NCBI GenBank assembly: GCA_030998225.1
Contig: JAPYXD010000744.1
Coordinates: 2,294,001-2,358,000 of the forward strand
Origin: Diplolepis rosae
Taxonomy: Eukaryota; Arthropoda; Insecta; Hymenoptera; Diplolepididae
Reading direction: 5' to 3'
Length of the DNA stretch: 64,000 nucleotides
Shown: piece after piece, positions 42,294-54,494 of the stretch
Layout of the letters: every line of letters begins with the position of its first letter
How positions within the stretch are numbered: position 1 is the first letter of the stretch
The notes under the pieces: generated by a model
The model's database searches: none
What the model saw: only the letters and a program-made list of their open reading frames with translations
What the model was told of the DNA's origin: nothing
Program-made: the position numbers and the translations under genes

Positions 42294-43493
42294 GGGATCT
42301 CTAAAATATAAACGAGGTATCTTAAATTCCACTTCTCAGCTTAAGTTCCCTGATGAAGATGTTTTTCAAGCACCTTGGCTACTAAATATAATTTTCAAAA
42401 TGGCGGGATCTCTAAAATATAAACGATGTATCTTAAATTTCACTTCTCAGCTTAAGTTCCCTGAGGAAGATGTTTTTTAAGCACCTGGACTACTAGATAT
42501 AATTTTCAAAATGACGGGATCTCTAAAATATAAACTAGGTATCTTAAATTTCAGTTCTCAGCTCATGTTCCATAAGGAAAATGGTTTTGAAGCACCTGGA
42601 ATACTAAATATAATTTACAAAATGACGGGATCTCTAAAATATAAACGAGGTATCTTAAATTTCACTTCTCAGCATAAGTTCCCTGAGGAAGATCTTTTTA
42701 AGCGCCTGGACAACTAGATATAATTTTCGAAATGACGGGATCTGTAAAATATAAACAAGGTATCTTAAATTTCACTTCTCAGCTTAAGTTCCCTGAGGAA
42801 GATGTTTTTCAAGCACCTGGGCTACTAAATATAATTTTCAAAATGGCGGGATCTCTAAAATATAAACGATGTATCTTAAATTTCACTTCTCAGCTTAAGT
42901 TCCCTGATGAAGATGTTTTTCAAGCACCTGGGCTACTAAATATAATTTTCAAAATGGCGGGATCTCTAAAATATAAACGATGTATCTTAAATTTCACTTC
43001 TCAGCTTAAGTTCCCTGAGGAAGATGTTTTTTAAGCACCTGGACTACTAAATATAATTTTCAAAATGACGGGATCTGTAAAATATGAACAAGGTATCTGA
43101 ATTTTCAGTTTTCAGCTAACGTTCCCTGATGAAGATGTTTTTTAGGCACCTGGACTACTAGATATAATTTTCGAAATAACGGGTTCTGTAAAATATGAAC
43201 AAGGTATCTTAAATTTCACTTCTCAACTTAAGTTCCCTGAGGAAGATGTTTTTCAAGCACCTGGGCTACTAAATATAATTTTAAAAATGGCGGGATCTCT
43301 AAAATATAAACGATGTATCTTAAATTTCACTTCTCAGCTTAAGTTCCCTGAGGAAGATGTTTTTTAAGCACCTGGACTACTAGATATAATTTTCAAAATG
43401 ACGGGATCTGTAAAATATGAACAAGGTATCTGAATTTTCAGTTCTCAGCTTAAGTTCCCTGAAGGAGATGTCTTTCAAGCACCTGGGCTACTA

Positions 43494-43517
43494 GATGTTG
43501 ACGGGATCTGTAATGGC
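43494..43517 (+). repeat. Fused-monomer junction, occurrence 4
   Basis: Same breakpoint, second in copy B, 4779 bp from occurrence 2 and 1224 bp from occurrence 3. Confidence 0.9.
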
Positions 43518-44839
43518 GGGATCTCTAAAATATAAACGATGTATCTTAAATTTCACTTCTCAGCTTAAGTTCCCTGAGGAAGATGTTTTTCAAGCACCTG
43601 GGCTACTAAATATAATTTTCAAAATGGCGGGATCTCTAAAATATAAACGATGTATCTTAAATTTCACTTCTCAGCTTAAGTTCCCTGAGGAAGATGTTTT
43701 TTAAGCACCTGGACTACTAGATATAATTTTCAAAATGACGGGATCTCTAAAATATAAACTAGGTATCTTAAATTTCAGTTCTCAGCTCATGTTCCATAAG
43801 GAAGATGGTTTTTAAGCACCTGGAATACTAAATATAATTTACAAAATGACGGGATCTCTAAAATATAAACGATGTATCTTAAATTTCACTTCTCACCTTA
43901 AGTTCCGTGAGGAGGATGTTTTTTAAGCACCTGGACTATTAGATATAATTTTCAAAATGACGGGATCTCTAAAATATAAACAAGGGATTTTAAATTTCAC
44001 TTCTCAGCTTAAGTTCCCTGAGGAAGATGTTTTTCAAGCACCTGGGCTACTAAATATAATTTTCAAAATGGCGGGATCTCTAAAATATAAACGATGTATC
44101 TTAAATTTCACTTCTCAGCTTAAGTTCCCTGAGGAAGATGTTTTACAAGCACCTTGGCTACTAAATATATCTTTCAAAATGGCGGGATCTCTAAAATATA
44201 AACGATGTATCTTAAATTTCACTTCTCAGCTTAAGTTCCCTGAGGAAGATGTTTTTTAAGCACCTGGACTACTAGATATAATTTTCAAAATGACGGGATC
44301 TGTAAAATATGAACAAGGTATCTGAATTTTCAGTTCTCAGCTTAAGTTCCCTGAGGAAGATGTTTTTCAAGCACCTGGGCTACTAGACATTATTTTCAAA
44401 ATGACAGGATCTCTATAATATAAACTAGGTATCTTAAATTTCAGTTCTCAGCTCAAGTTTCATAAGGAAGGTGGTTTTTAAGCACCTGGAATACTAAATA
44501 TAATTTACAAAATGAAGAGATTTCTAAAATATAAACGATGTATCTTAAATTTCACTTCTCAGCTTAAGTTCCCTGAGGAAGATGTTTTTCAAGCACCTGG
44601 GCTACTAAATGTAATGTACAAAATGGCGGGATCTCTAAAATATAAACGATGTATCTTAAATTTCACTTCTCAGCTTAAGTTCCCTGAGGAAGATGTTTTT
44701 CAAGCACCTGGGCTACTAAATATAATTTACAAAATGACTGGATCTCTAAAATATAAACTAGGTATCTTAAATTTCACTTCTCAGCTTAAGTACCCTGAGG
44801 AAGATGTTTTTTAAGCACCTGGACTACTAGATATAATTT

Positions 44840-45930
44840 TCAAAATGACGGGATCTGTAAAATATGAACAAGGTATCTGAATTTTCAGTTCTCAGCTTAA
44901 GTTCCCTGAGGAAGATGTTTTTCAAGCACCTGGGCTACTAGATATAATTTTCCAAATGACAGGATCTCTAAAATATAAACTAGGTATCTTAAATTTCAGT
45001 TCTCAGCTCAAGTTACATAAGGAAGATGTTTTTTAAGCACCTGGACTACTAGATATAATTTTCAAAATGACGGGATCTGTAAAATATGAACAAGGTATCT
45101 GAATTTTCAGTTCTCAGCTTAAGTTCCCTGAAGGAGATGTTTTTCAAGCACCTGGGCTACTAGATATAATTTTCAAAATGGCGGGATCTCTAAAATATAA
45201 ACGATGTATCTTAAATTTCACTTCTCAGCTTAAGTTCCCTGAGGAAGATGTTTTTTAAGCACCTGGACTACTAGATATAATTTTCAAAATGACGGGATCT
45301 GTAAAATATGAACAAGGTATCTGAATTTTCAGTTTTCAGCTAACGTTCCCTGATGAAGATGTTTTTTAGGCACCTGGACTACTAGATATAATTTTCGAAA
45401 TAACGGGTTCTGTAAAATATGAACAAGGTATCTTAAATTTCACTTCTCAACTTAAGTTCCCTGAGGAAGATGTTTTTCAAGCACCTGGGCTACTAAATAT
45501 AATTTTAAAAATGGCGGGATCTCTAAAATATAAACGATGTATCTTAAATTTCACTTCTCAGCTTAAGTTCCCTGAGGAAGATGTTTTTTAAGCACCTGGA
45601 CTACTAGATATAATTTTCAAAATGACGGGATCTGTAAAATATGAACAAGGTATCTGAATTTTCAGTTCTCAGCTTAAGTTCCCTGAAGGAGATGTTTTTC
45701 AAGCACCTGGGCTACTAGATGTTGACGGGATCTGTAATGGCGGGATCTCTAAAATATAAACGATGTATCTTAAATTTCACTTCTCAGCTTAAGTTCCCTG
45801 AGGAAGATGTTTTTCAAGCACCTGGGCTACTAAATATAATTTTCAAAATGGCGGGATCTCTAAAATATAAACGATGTATCTTAAATTTCACTTCTCAGCT
45901 TAAGTTCCCTGAGGAAGATGTTTTTTAATC
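44840..45930 (+). repeat. Partial third copy of the 43-monomer unit
   Basis: The marker CAAGTTACATAAGG at 41561 recurs at 45009, and the junction at 42271 recurs at 45719, both 3448 bp away. After the junction the sequence resembles the second junction of copy B (43495, offset 2224) rather than the first. It is therefore a mosaic with part of the unit missing. Confidence 0.75.
45718..45741 (+). repeat. Fused-monomer junction, occurrence 5
   Basis: Same breakpoint, in the partial third copy, 2224 bp after occurrence 4. I found no further copy to the right. Confidence 0.9.
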
Positions 45931-47700
45931 ACCTGAACTACTAGATATAATTTTCAAAATGGCGGGATCTCTAAAATATAAACGAGGTATCTTAAATTTC
46001 ACTTCTCAGATAAAGTTTCATAAGGAAGGTGGTTTTTAAGCACCTGGAATACTAAATATAATTTACAAAATGAAGAGATTTCTAAAATATAAACTAAGTA
46101 TCTTAAATTTCAGTTCTCAGCTCAAGTTCCCTGAGAAAGATGTTTTTCAAGCACCTGGGCTACTAGATATAATTTTCAAAATGGCGGGATCTCTAAAATA
46201 TTAACGATGTATCTTAAATTTCACTTCTCAGCTTAAGTTCCCTGAGGAAGATTTTTTTATAAGCGCCTGGACAACTAGATATAATTTTCAAAATGACGGG
46301 TTCTATAAAATATAAACAAGATATCTTAAATTTCACTTCTCAGCTTAAGTTCCCTGAGGAAGATGTTTTTCATGCACCTGGGCTACTAAATGTAATGTAC
46401 AAAATGGCGGGATCTCTAAAATATAAACGAGGTATCTTAAATTCCACTTCTCAGCTTAAGTTCCCTGAGGAAGATGTTTTTCAAGCACCTGGGCTACTAA
46501 ATATAATTTTCAAAATGGCGGGATCTCTAAAATATAAACGATGTATCTTAAATTTCACTTCTCAGCTTAAGTTCCCTGAGGAAGATGTTTTTTAAGCACC
46601 TGGACAACTAGATATAATTTTCAAAATGACGGGATCTGTAAAATATGAACAAGGTATCTGAATTTTCAGTTCTCAGCTTAAGTTCCCTGAGGAAGATGTT
46701 TTTCAAGCACCTTGGCTACTAGATATAATTTTCAAAATGACAGGATCTCTATAATATAAACTAGGTATCTTAAATTTCAGTTCTCAGCTCAAGTTTCATA
46801 AGATGATTTTTAAGCACCTGGAATACTAAATATAATTTACAAAATGACGGGATCTCTAAAATATAAGCGAGGCATCTTAAATTTCACTTCTCAGCTTAAT
46901 TTCCCTGAGGAAGATGTTTTTCAAGCACCTGGGCTACTAAATGTAATGTACAAAATGGCGGGATCTCTAAAATATAAACGATGTATCTTAAATTTCACTT
47001 CTCAGCTTAAGTTCCCTGAGGAAGATGTTTTTCAAGCATCTGGGCTACTAAATATAATTTTAAAAATGACGGGTTCTATAAAATATAAACCAGATATCTT
47101 AAATTTCACTTCTCAGCTTAAGTTCCGTGAGGAAGATGTGTTTTAAGCACATGGACTACTAGATATAATTTACAAAATGACGGGATCTGTAAAATATGAA
47201 CAAGGTATCTGAATATTCACTTATCAGCTTAAGTTCCCTGAAGAAGATGTTTTTTAAGCACCTGGACTACTAGATATAATTTTCAAAATGACGGGATCTC
47301 TAAAATATAATCTAGGTATCTTAAATTTCAGTTCTCAGCTCAAGTTCCATAAGGAAAATGGTCTTCAAGCACCTGGAATACTACATATAATTTACAAAAT
47401 GTCTGGATCTCTAAAATATAAACGAGGTATCTTAAATTCCACTTCCCAGCTTAAGTTCCCTGATGAAGATGTTTTTTAAGCACCTGGAGTACTAGATATA
47501 ATTTTCAAAATGACAGGTTCTATAAAATATAAACTAGGTATCTTAAATTTCACTTCTCAGCTTAAGTTCCCTGAGGAAGATGGTTTTTAAGCACCTGGGC
47601 TACTAAATATAATTTTCAAAATGGCGGGATCTCTAAAATATAAACGATGTATCTTAAATTTCACTTCTCAGCTTAAGTTCCCTGAGGAAGTTGTTTTTTA
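45931..47700 (+). repeat. Array stretch between the two HOR regions
   Basis: Ordinary monomers. Recurrent local variants are AATGTAATGTACAAAATGG (44.61, 46.39 and 46.94 kb) and GCGCCTGGACAACTAG (37.92, 42.70 and 46.26 kb). One T-tract reads GATTTTTTTATAAGCG at about 46.25 kb. The AATCTAGG/CATAAGGAAAATGG block appears at 47.29-47.48 kb and leads into the 13-monomer HOR family. No other content is seen. Confidence 0.7.
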
Positions 47701-48060
47701 AGCACCTGGACTACTAGATATAATTTTCAAAATGACGAGATCTGTAAAATATGAACAAGGTATCTGAATTTTCAGTTCTCAGCTTAAGTTCCCTGAGGAA
47801 GATGTTTTTCAAGCACCTGGGCTACTAGACATTATTTTCAAAATGACAGGATCTCTATAATATAAACTAGGTATCTTAAATTTCAGTTCTCAGCTCAAGT
47901 TTCATAAGATGATTTTTAAGCACCTGGAATACTAAATATAATTTACCAAATGACGTGATCTCTAAAATATAAACGAGGTATCATAGATTTCACTTCTCAG
48001 CTTAAGTTCCGTGAGGAAGACGTTTTTTAAGCACCTGGACTACTAAATATAATTCTCAAA

Positions 48061-49500
48061 ATGACGGGATCTGTAAAATATGAACAAGTTATCTGAATTT
48101 TCAGTTTTCAGCTTATGTTCCCTGAGGAAGATGTTTTTTAAGCACCTGGACTACTAGATATAATTTTCAAAATGACGGGATCTGTAAAATATGAACAAGT
48201 TATCTGAATTTTCAGTTTTCAGCTAAAGTTCCCTGATGAAGATGTTTTTTAAGCACCTGGACTACTAGATATAATTTTCGAAATGACGGGATCTGTAAAA
48301 TATGAACAAGGTATCTTAAATTTCACTTCTCAGCTTAAGTTCCCTGAGGAAGATGTTTTTCAAGCACCTGGGCTACTAAATATAATTTTCAAAATGGCGG
48401 GATCTCTAAAATATAAACGATGTATCTTAAATTTCACTTCTCAGCTTAAGTTCCCTAAGGAAGATGTTTTTTAAGCACCTGGACTACTAGATATAATTTT
48501 CAAAATGACGGGATCTGTAAAATATGAACAAGGTATCTGAATTTTCAGTTCTCAGCTTAAGTTCCCTGAAGGAGATGTTTTTCAAGCACCTGGGCTACTA
48601 GATATAATTTTCAAAATGGCGGGATCTCTAAAATATAAACGATGTATCTTAAATTTCACTTCTCAGCTTAAGTTCCCTGAGGAAGATGTATTTTAAGCAC
48701 CTGGACTACTAGATATAATTTTCAAAATGACGGGATCTGTAAAATATGAACAAGGTATCTGAATTTTCAGTTTTCAGCTTATGTTCCCTGAGGAAGATGT
48801 TTTTTAAGCACCTGGAGTACAAGATATAATTTTCAAAATGACGGGATCTGTAAAATATGAACAAGTTATCTGAATTTTCAGTTTTCAGCTAAAGTTCCCT
48901 GATGAAGATGTTTTTTAAGCACCTGGACTACTAGATATAATTTTCGAAATGACGGGATCTGTAAAATATGAACAAGGTATCTTAAATTTCACTTCTCAGC
49001 TTAAGTTCCCTGAGGAAGATGTTTTTCAAGCACCTGGGCTACTAAATATAATTTTCAAAATGGCGGGATCTCTAAAATATAAACGATGTATCTTAAATTT
49101 CACTTCTCAGCTTAAGTTCCCTGAGGAAGTTGTTTTTTAAGCACCTGGACTACTAGATATAATTTTCAAAATGACGAGATCTGTAAAATATGATCAAGGT
49201 ATCTGAATTTTCAGTTCTCAGCTTAAGTTCCCTGAGGAAGATGATTTTCAAGCACCTGGGCTACTAGATATAATTTTCAAAATGACGGGATCTCTAAAAT
49301 ATAAACTAGGTATCTTAAATTTCAGTTCTCAGCTTAAGTTCAATAAGATGATTTTTAAGCACCTGGAATACTAAATATAATTTACAAAATGACGTGATCT
49401 CTAAAATATAAACGAGGTATCATAGATTTCACTTCTCAGCTTAAGTTCCCTGAGGAAGATGTTTTTTAAGCACCTGGACTACTAAATATAATTCTCAAAA
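48061..49500 (+). repeat. 13-monomer HOR copy (a)
   Basis: The unit is tagged by the rare TTCCCTAAGGAAGATG at 48451. Order: two GTTATCTG monomers, a TTCGAAATG monomer, a GGCGGGATC/AACGATG monomer with the tag, an AAGGAGATG monomer, a GTATTTTAAG monomer, a CTGGAGTAC monomer, a GTTATCTG...CTAAAG monomer, a second TTCGAAATG monomer, GAAGTTGTTTT, GACGAGATC, GACAGG or GACGGG, and GGTATCATAGATTTC. It is 1439 bp because one monomer has lost 4 bp. Confidence 0.8.
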
Positions 49501-50830
49501 TGACGGGATCTGTAAAATATGAACAAGTTATCTGAATTTTCAGTTTTCAGCTTATGTTCCCTGAGGAAGATGTTTTTTAAGCACCTGGACTACTAGATAT
49601 AATTTTCAAAATGACGGGATCTGTAAAATATGAACAAGTTATCTGAATTTTCAGTTTTCAGCTAAAGTTCCCTGATGAAGATGTTTTTTAAGCACCTGGA
49701 CTACTAGATATAATTTTCGAAATGACGGGATCTGTAAAATATGAACAAGGTATCTTAAATTTCAGTTCTCAGCTCAAGTTCCATAAGGAAGAAGTTTTTC
49801 AAGCACCTGGGCTACCAAATATAATTTTCAAAATGGCGGGATCTCTAAAATATGAACGATGTATCTTAAATTTCACTTCTCAGCTTAAGTACCCTGAGGA
49901 AGATGTTTTTCAAGCACCTGGTCTACTAGATATAATTTACAAAATGACGGGATCTGTAAAATATGAACAAGGTATCTGAATTTTCATTTCTCAGCTTAAG
50001 TTCCCTGAGAAAGATGTTTTTTAAGCACCTGGACTACTAGATATAATTTTCAAAATGACGGGATCTCTAAAATATAATCTAGGTATCTTAAATTTCAGTT
50101 CAGAGCTTAAGTTCCATAAGGAAAATGGTCTTTAAGAACCTGGAATACTACATATAATTTAGAAAATGTCTGGATCTCTAAAATATAAACTAGGTATCTT
50201 AAATTCCACTTCTCAGCTTAAGTTCCCTGATGAAGATGTTTTTTAAGCACCTGGACTACTAGATATAATTTTCAAAATGACGGGTTCTATAAAATATAAA
50301 CTAGGTATCTTAAATTTCACTTCTCAGCTTAAGTTCCATGAGGAAGATGTTTTTCAAGCACCTGGGCTACTAAATATAATTTTCAAAATGGCGGGATCTC
50401 TAAAATATAAACGATGTATCTTAAATTTCACTTCTCAGCTTAAGTTCCCTGAGGAAGTTGTTTTTTAAGCACCTGGACTACTAGATATAATTTTCAAAAT
50501 GACGAGATCTGTAAAATATGATCAAGGTATCTGAATTTTCAGTTCTCAGCTTAAGTTCCCTGAGGAAGATGTTTTTCAAGCACCTGGGCTACTAGAAATA
50601 ATTTTCAAAATGACAGGATCTCTAAAATATAAACTAGGTATCTTAAATTTCAGTTCTCAGCTAAAGTTACATAAGAAAGTTGGTTTTTAAGCACCTGGAA
50701 TACTAAACATAATTTACAAAATGACGTGATCTCTAAAATATAATCGAGGTATCATAGATTTCACTTCTCAGCTTAAGTTCCATGAGGAAGATGTTTTTTA
50801 AGCACCTGGAATACTAAATATAATTCTCAA

Positions 50831-52272
50831 AATGACGGGATCTGTAAAATATGAACAAGTTATCTGAATTTTCAGTTTTCAGCTTATGTTCCCTGAGGAA
50901 GATGTTTTTTAAGCACCTGGACTACTAGATATAATTTTCAAAATGACGGGATCTGTAAAATATGAACAAGTTATCTGAATTTTCAGTTTTCAGCTAAAGT
51001 TCCCTGATGAAGATGTTTTTTAAGCACCTGGACTACTAGATATAATTTTCGAAATGACGGGATCTGTAAAATATGAACAAGGTATCTTAAATTTCACTTC
51101 TCAGCTTAAGTTCCCTGAGGAAGATGTTTTTCAAGCACCTGGGCTACTAAATATAATTTTCAAAATGGCGGGATCTCTAAAATATAAACGATGTATCTTA
51201 AATTTCACTTCTCAGCTTAAGTTCCCTAAGGAAGATGTTTTTTAAGCACCTGGACTACTAGATATAATTTTCAAAATGACGGGATCTGTAAAATATGAAC
51301 AAGGTATCTGAATTTTCAGTTCTCAGCTTAAGTTCCCTGAAGGAGATGTTTTTCAAGCACCTGGGCTACTAGATATAATTTTCAAAATGGCGGGATCTCT
51401 AAAATATAAACGATGTATCTTAAATTTCACTTCTCAGCTTAAGTTCCCTGAGGAAGATGTATTTTAAGCACCTGGACTACTAGATATAATTTTCAAAATG
51501 ACGGGATCTGTAAAATATGAACAAGGTATCTGAATTTTCAGTTTTCAGCTTATGTTCCCTGAGGAAGATGTTTTTTAAGCACCTGGAGTACTAGATATAA
51601 TTTTCAAAATGACGGGATCTGTAAAATATGAACAAGTTATCTGAATTTTCAGTTTTCAGCTAAAGTTCCCTGATGAAGATGTTTTTTAAGCACCTGGACT
51701 ACTAGATATAATTTTCGAAATGACGGGATCTGTAAAATATGAACAAGGTATCTTAAATTTCACTTCTCAGCTTAAGTTCCCTGAGGAAGATGTTTTTCAA
51801 GCACCTGGGCTACTAAATATAATTTTCAAAATGGCGGGATCTCTAAAATATAAACGATGTATCTTAAATTTCACTTCTCAGCTTAAGTTCCCTGAGGAAG
51901 ATGATTTTAAAGCACCTGGACTACTAGATATAATTTTCAAAATGACGAGATCTGTAAAATATGAACAAGGTATCTGAATTTTCAGTTCTCAGCTTAAGTT
52001 CCCTGAGGAAGATGGTTTTCAAGCACCTGGGCTACTAGATATAATTTTCAAAATGACAGGATCTCTAAAATATAAACTAGGTATCTTAAATTTCAGTTCT
52101 CAGCTCAAGTTTCATAAGCAAGATGGTTTTTAAGCACCTGGAATACTAAACATAATTTACAAAATGACGTGATCTCTAAAATATAAACGAGGTATCATAG
52201 ATTTCACTTCTCAGCTTAAGTTCCCTGAGGAAGATGTTTTTTAAGCACCTGGACTACTAAATATAATTCTCA
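50831..52272 (+). repeat. 13-monomer HOR copy (b)
   Basis: Tag at 51222, 2771 bp from copy (a) and 1443 bp (13 x 111) before copy (c). Same variant order. It differs at GATGATTTTAAAGC near 51.90 kb, which removes a stop triplet seen in the other copies. Confidence 0.8.
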
Positions 52273-53940
52273 AAATGACGGGATCTGTAAAATATGAACA
52301 AGTTATCTGAATTTTCAGTTTTCAGCTTATGTTCCCTGAGGAAGATGTTTTTTAAGCACCTGGACTACTAGATATAATTTTCAAAATGACGGGATCTGTA
52401 AAATATGAACAAGTTATCTGAATTTTCAGTTTTCAGCTAAAGTTCCCTGATGAAGATGTTTTTTAAGCACCTGGACTACTAGATATAATTTTCGAAATGA
52501 CGGGATCTGTAAAATATGAACAAGGTATCTTAAATTTCACTTCTCATCTTAAGTTCCCTGAGGAAGATGTTTTTCAAGCACCTGGGCTACTAAATATAAT
52601 TTTCAAAATGGCGGGATCTCTAAAATATAAACGATGTATCTTAAATTTCACTTCTCAGCTTAAGTTCCCTAAGGAAGATGTTTTTTAAGCACCTGGACTA
52701 CTAGATATAATTTTCAAAATGACGGGATCTGTAAAATATGAACAAGGTATCTGAATTTTCAGTTCTCAGCTTAAGTTCCCTGAAGGAGATGTTTTTCAAG
52801 CACCTGGGCTACTAGATATAATTTTCAAAATGGCGGGATCTCTAAAATATAAACGATGTATCTTAAATTTCACTTCTCAGCTTAAGTTCCCTGAGGAAGA
52901 TGTATTTTAAGCACCTGGACTACTAGATATAATTTTCAAAATAACGGGATCTGTAAAATATGAACAAGGTATCTGAATTTTCAGTTTTCAGTTTATGTTC
53001 CCTGAGGAAGATGTTTTTTAAGCACCTGGAGTACTAGATATAATTTTCAAAATGACGGGATCTGTAAAATATGAACAAGTTATCTGAATTTTCAGTTTTC
53101 AGCTAAAGTTCCCTGATGAAGATGTTTTTTAAGCACCTGGACTACTAGATATAATTTTCGAAATGACGGGATCTGTAAAATATGAACAAGGTATCTTAAA
53201 TTTCACTTCTCAGCTTAAGTTCCCTGAGGAAGATGTTTTTCAAGCACCTGGGCTACTAAATATAATTTTCAAAATGGCGGGATCTCTAAAATATAAACGA
53301 TGTATCTTAAATTTCACTTCTCAGCTTAAGTTCCCTGAGGAAGATGTTTTTTAAGCACCTGGACTACTAGATATAATTTTCAAAATGACGGGATCTGTAA
53401 AATATGAACAAGGTGTCTGAATTTTCAGTTCACAGCTTAAGTTCCCTGAAGGAGATGTTTTTCAAGCACCTGGGCTACGAAATATAATTTTCAAAATGGC
53501 GGGATCTCTAAAATATAAACTAGGTATCTTAAATTTCACTTCTCAGCTTAAGTTCCCTGATGAAGGTGTATTTTAAGCACCTGGACTACTAGATATAATT
53601 TTCAAAATAACGGGATCTGTAAAATATGAACAAGGTATCTGAATTTTCAGTTTTCAGTTTATGTTCCCTGAGGAAGATATTTTTTAAGCACCTGGAGTAC
53701 TAGATATAATTTTCAAAATGACGGGTTCTATAAAATATAAACTAGGTATCTTAAATTTCACTTCTCATCTTAAGTTCCCTGAGGAAGATGTTTTTTAAGC
53801 ACCCGTACTACTAGATATAATTTTCAAAATGACGGGATCTGTAAAATTAGAACAAGGTATCTGAATTTTCAGTTCTCAGCTTAAGTTCCCTGAGGAAGAT
53901 GTTTTTCAAGCACCTGGGCTACTAAATATAATTTTCAAAA
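52273..53940 (+). repeat. 13-monomer HOR copy (c)
   Basis: Tag at 52665. It follows copy (b) up to about 53.4 kb, then departs into a GTGTCTGAATTTTCAG/TTCACAGC monomer and a GATGAAGGTG/AAATAACGGG series ending in the TAAAATTAGAAC variant at 53.85 kb. Confidence 0.75.
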
Positions 53941-54494
53941 TGGCGGGATCTCTAAAATATAAACGATGTATCTTAAATTTCACTTCTCAGCTTAAGTTCC
54001 CTGAGGAAGATGTTTTTTAAGCACCTGGACTACTAGATATAATTTTCAAAATGACGGGATCTCTAAAATATAAACTAGGTATCTTAAATTTCAGTTCTCA
54101 GCTTAAGTTCCCTGAAGGAGATGTTTTTCAAGCACCTTGGCTACAAAATATAATTTTCAAAATGGCGGGATCTCTAAAATATAAACGATGTATCTTAAAT
54201 TTCACTTCTCAGCTTAAGTTCCCTGAGGAAGATGTTTTTAAAGCACCTGGGCTACTAAATATAATTTTCAAAATGGCTGGATCTCTAAAATATAAACGAT
54301 GTATCTTAAATTTCACTTCTCAGCTTAAGTTCCCTGAGGAAGATGTTTTTTAAGCACCTGGACTACTAGATATAATTTTCAAAATGACGGGATCTGTAAA
54401 ATATGAACAAGGTATCTGAATTTTCAGTTCTCAGCTTAAGTTCCCTGAAGGAGATGTTTTTCAAGCACCTGGGCTACTAGATATAACTTTCAAA

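Larger units (their letters stand above)
38951..43730 (+). repeat. 43-monomer higher-order repeat, copy B
   Basis: Direct tandem partner of copy A. It diverges from A at scattered single bases and in a block just after the first junction: at 42290-42390 B has an AACGAGG/TTCCACTTC monomer ending CCTGATGAAG, where A at 37510-37610 has AACGATG/TTTCACTTC ending CCTGAGGAAG. That local swap over about one monomer looks like gene conversion from another monomer type. The right edge is near 43.73 kb, where A continues with GGATCTGTAAAATATGAAC and B with GGATCTCTAAAATATAAAC. Confidence 0.9.
50277..54000 (+). repeat. 38-monomer superunit, left copy
   Basis: Ordered markers repeat at offset 4218 bp (50277 with 54495; 51720 with 55938) and then 4214 bp (52497 with 56711; 53163 with 57377; TAAAATTAGAAC near 53.85 with 58.06 kb). 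The 4-bp change is the TTTAATAAGATG deletion near 56.33 kb. 38 x 111 is 4218. Not every monomer in the span matches: 54718 lacks the GACGAG variant present at 50500. Confidence 0.75.

Noticed and set aside
34150..43730. Assembly artefact creating a false 4.78-kb duplication
   Set aside because: The two copies differ by point changes, a 4-bp indel and a whole-monomer type swap, which a simple duplication error would not produce. It cannot be fully excluded without reads.
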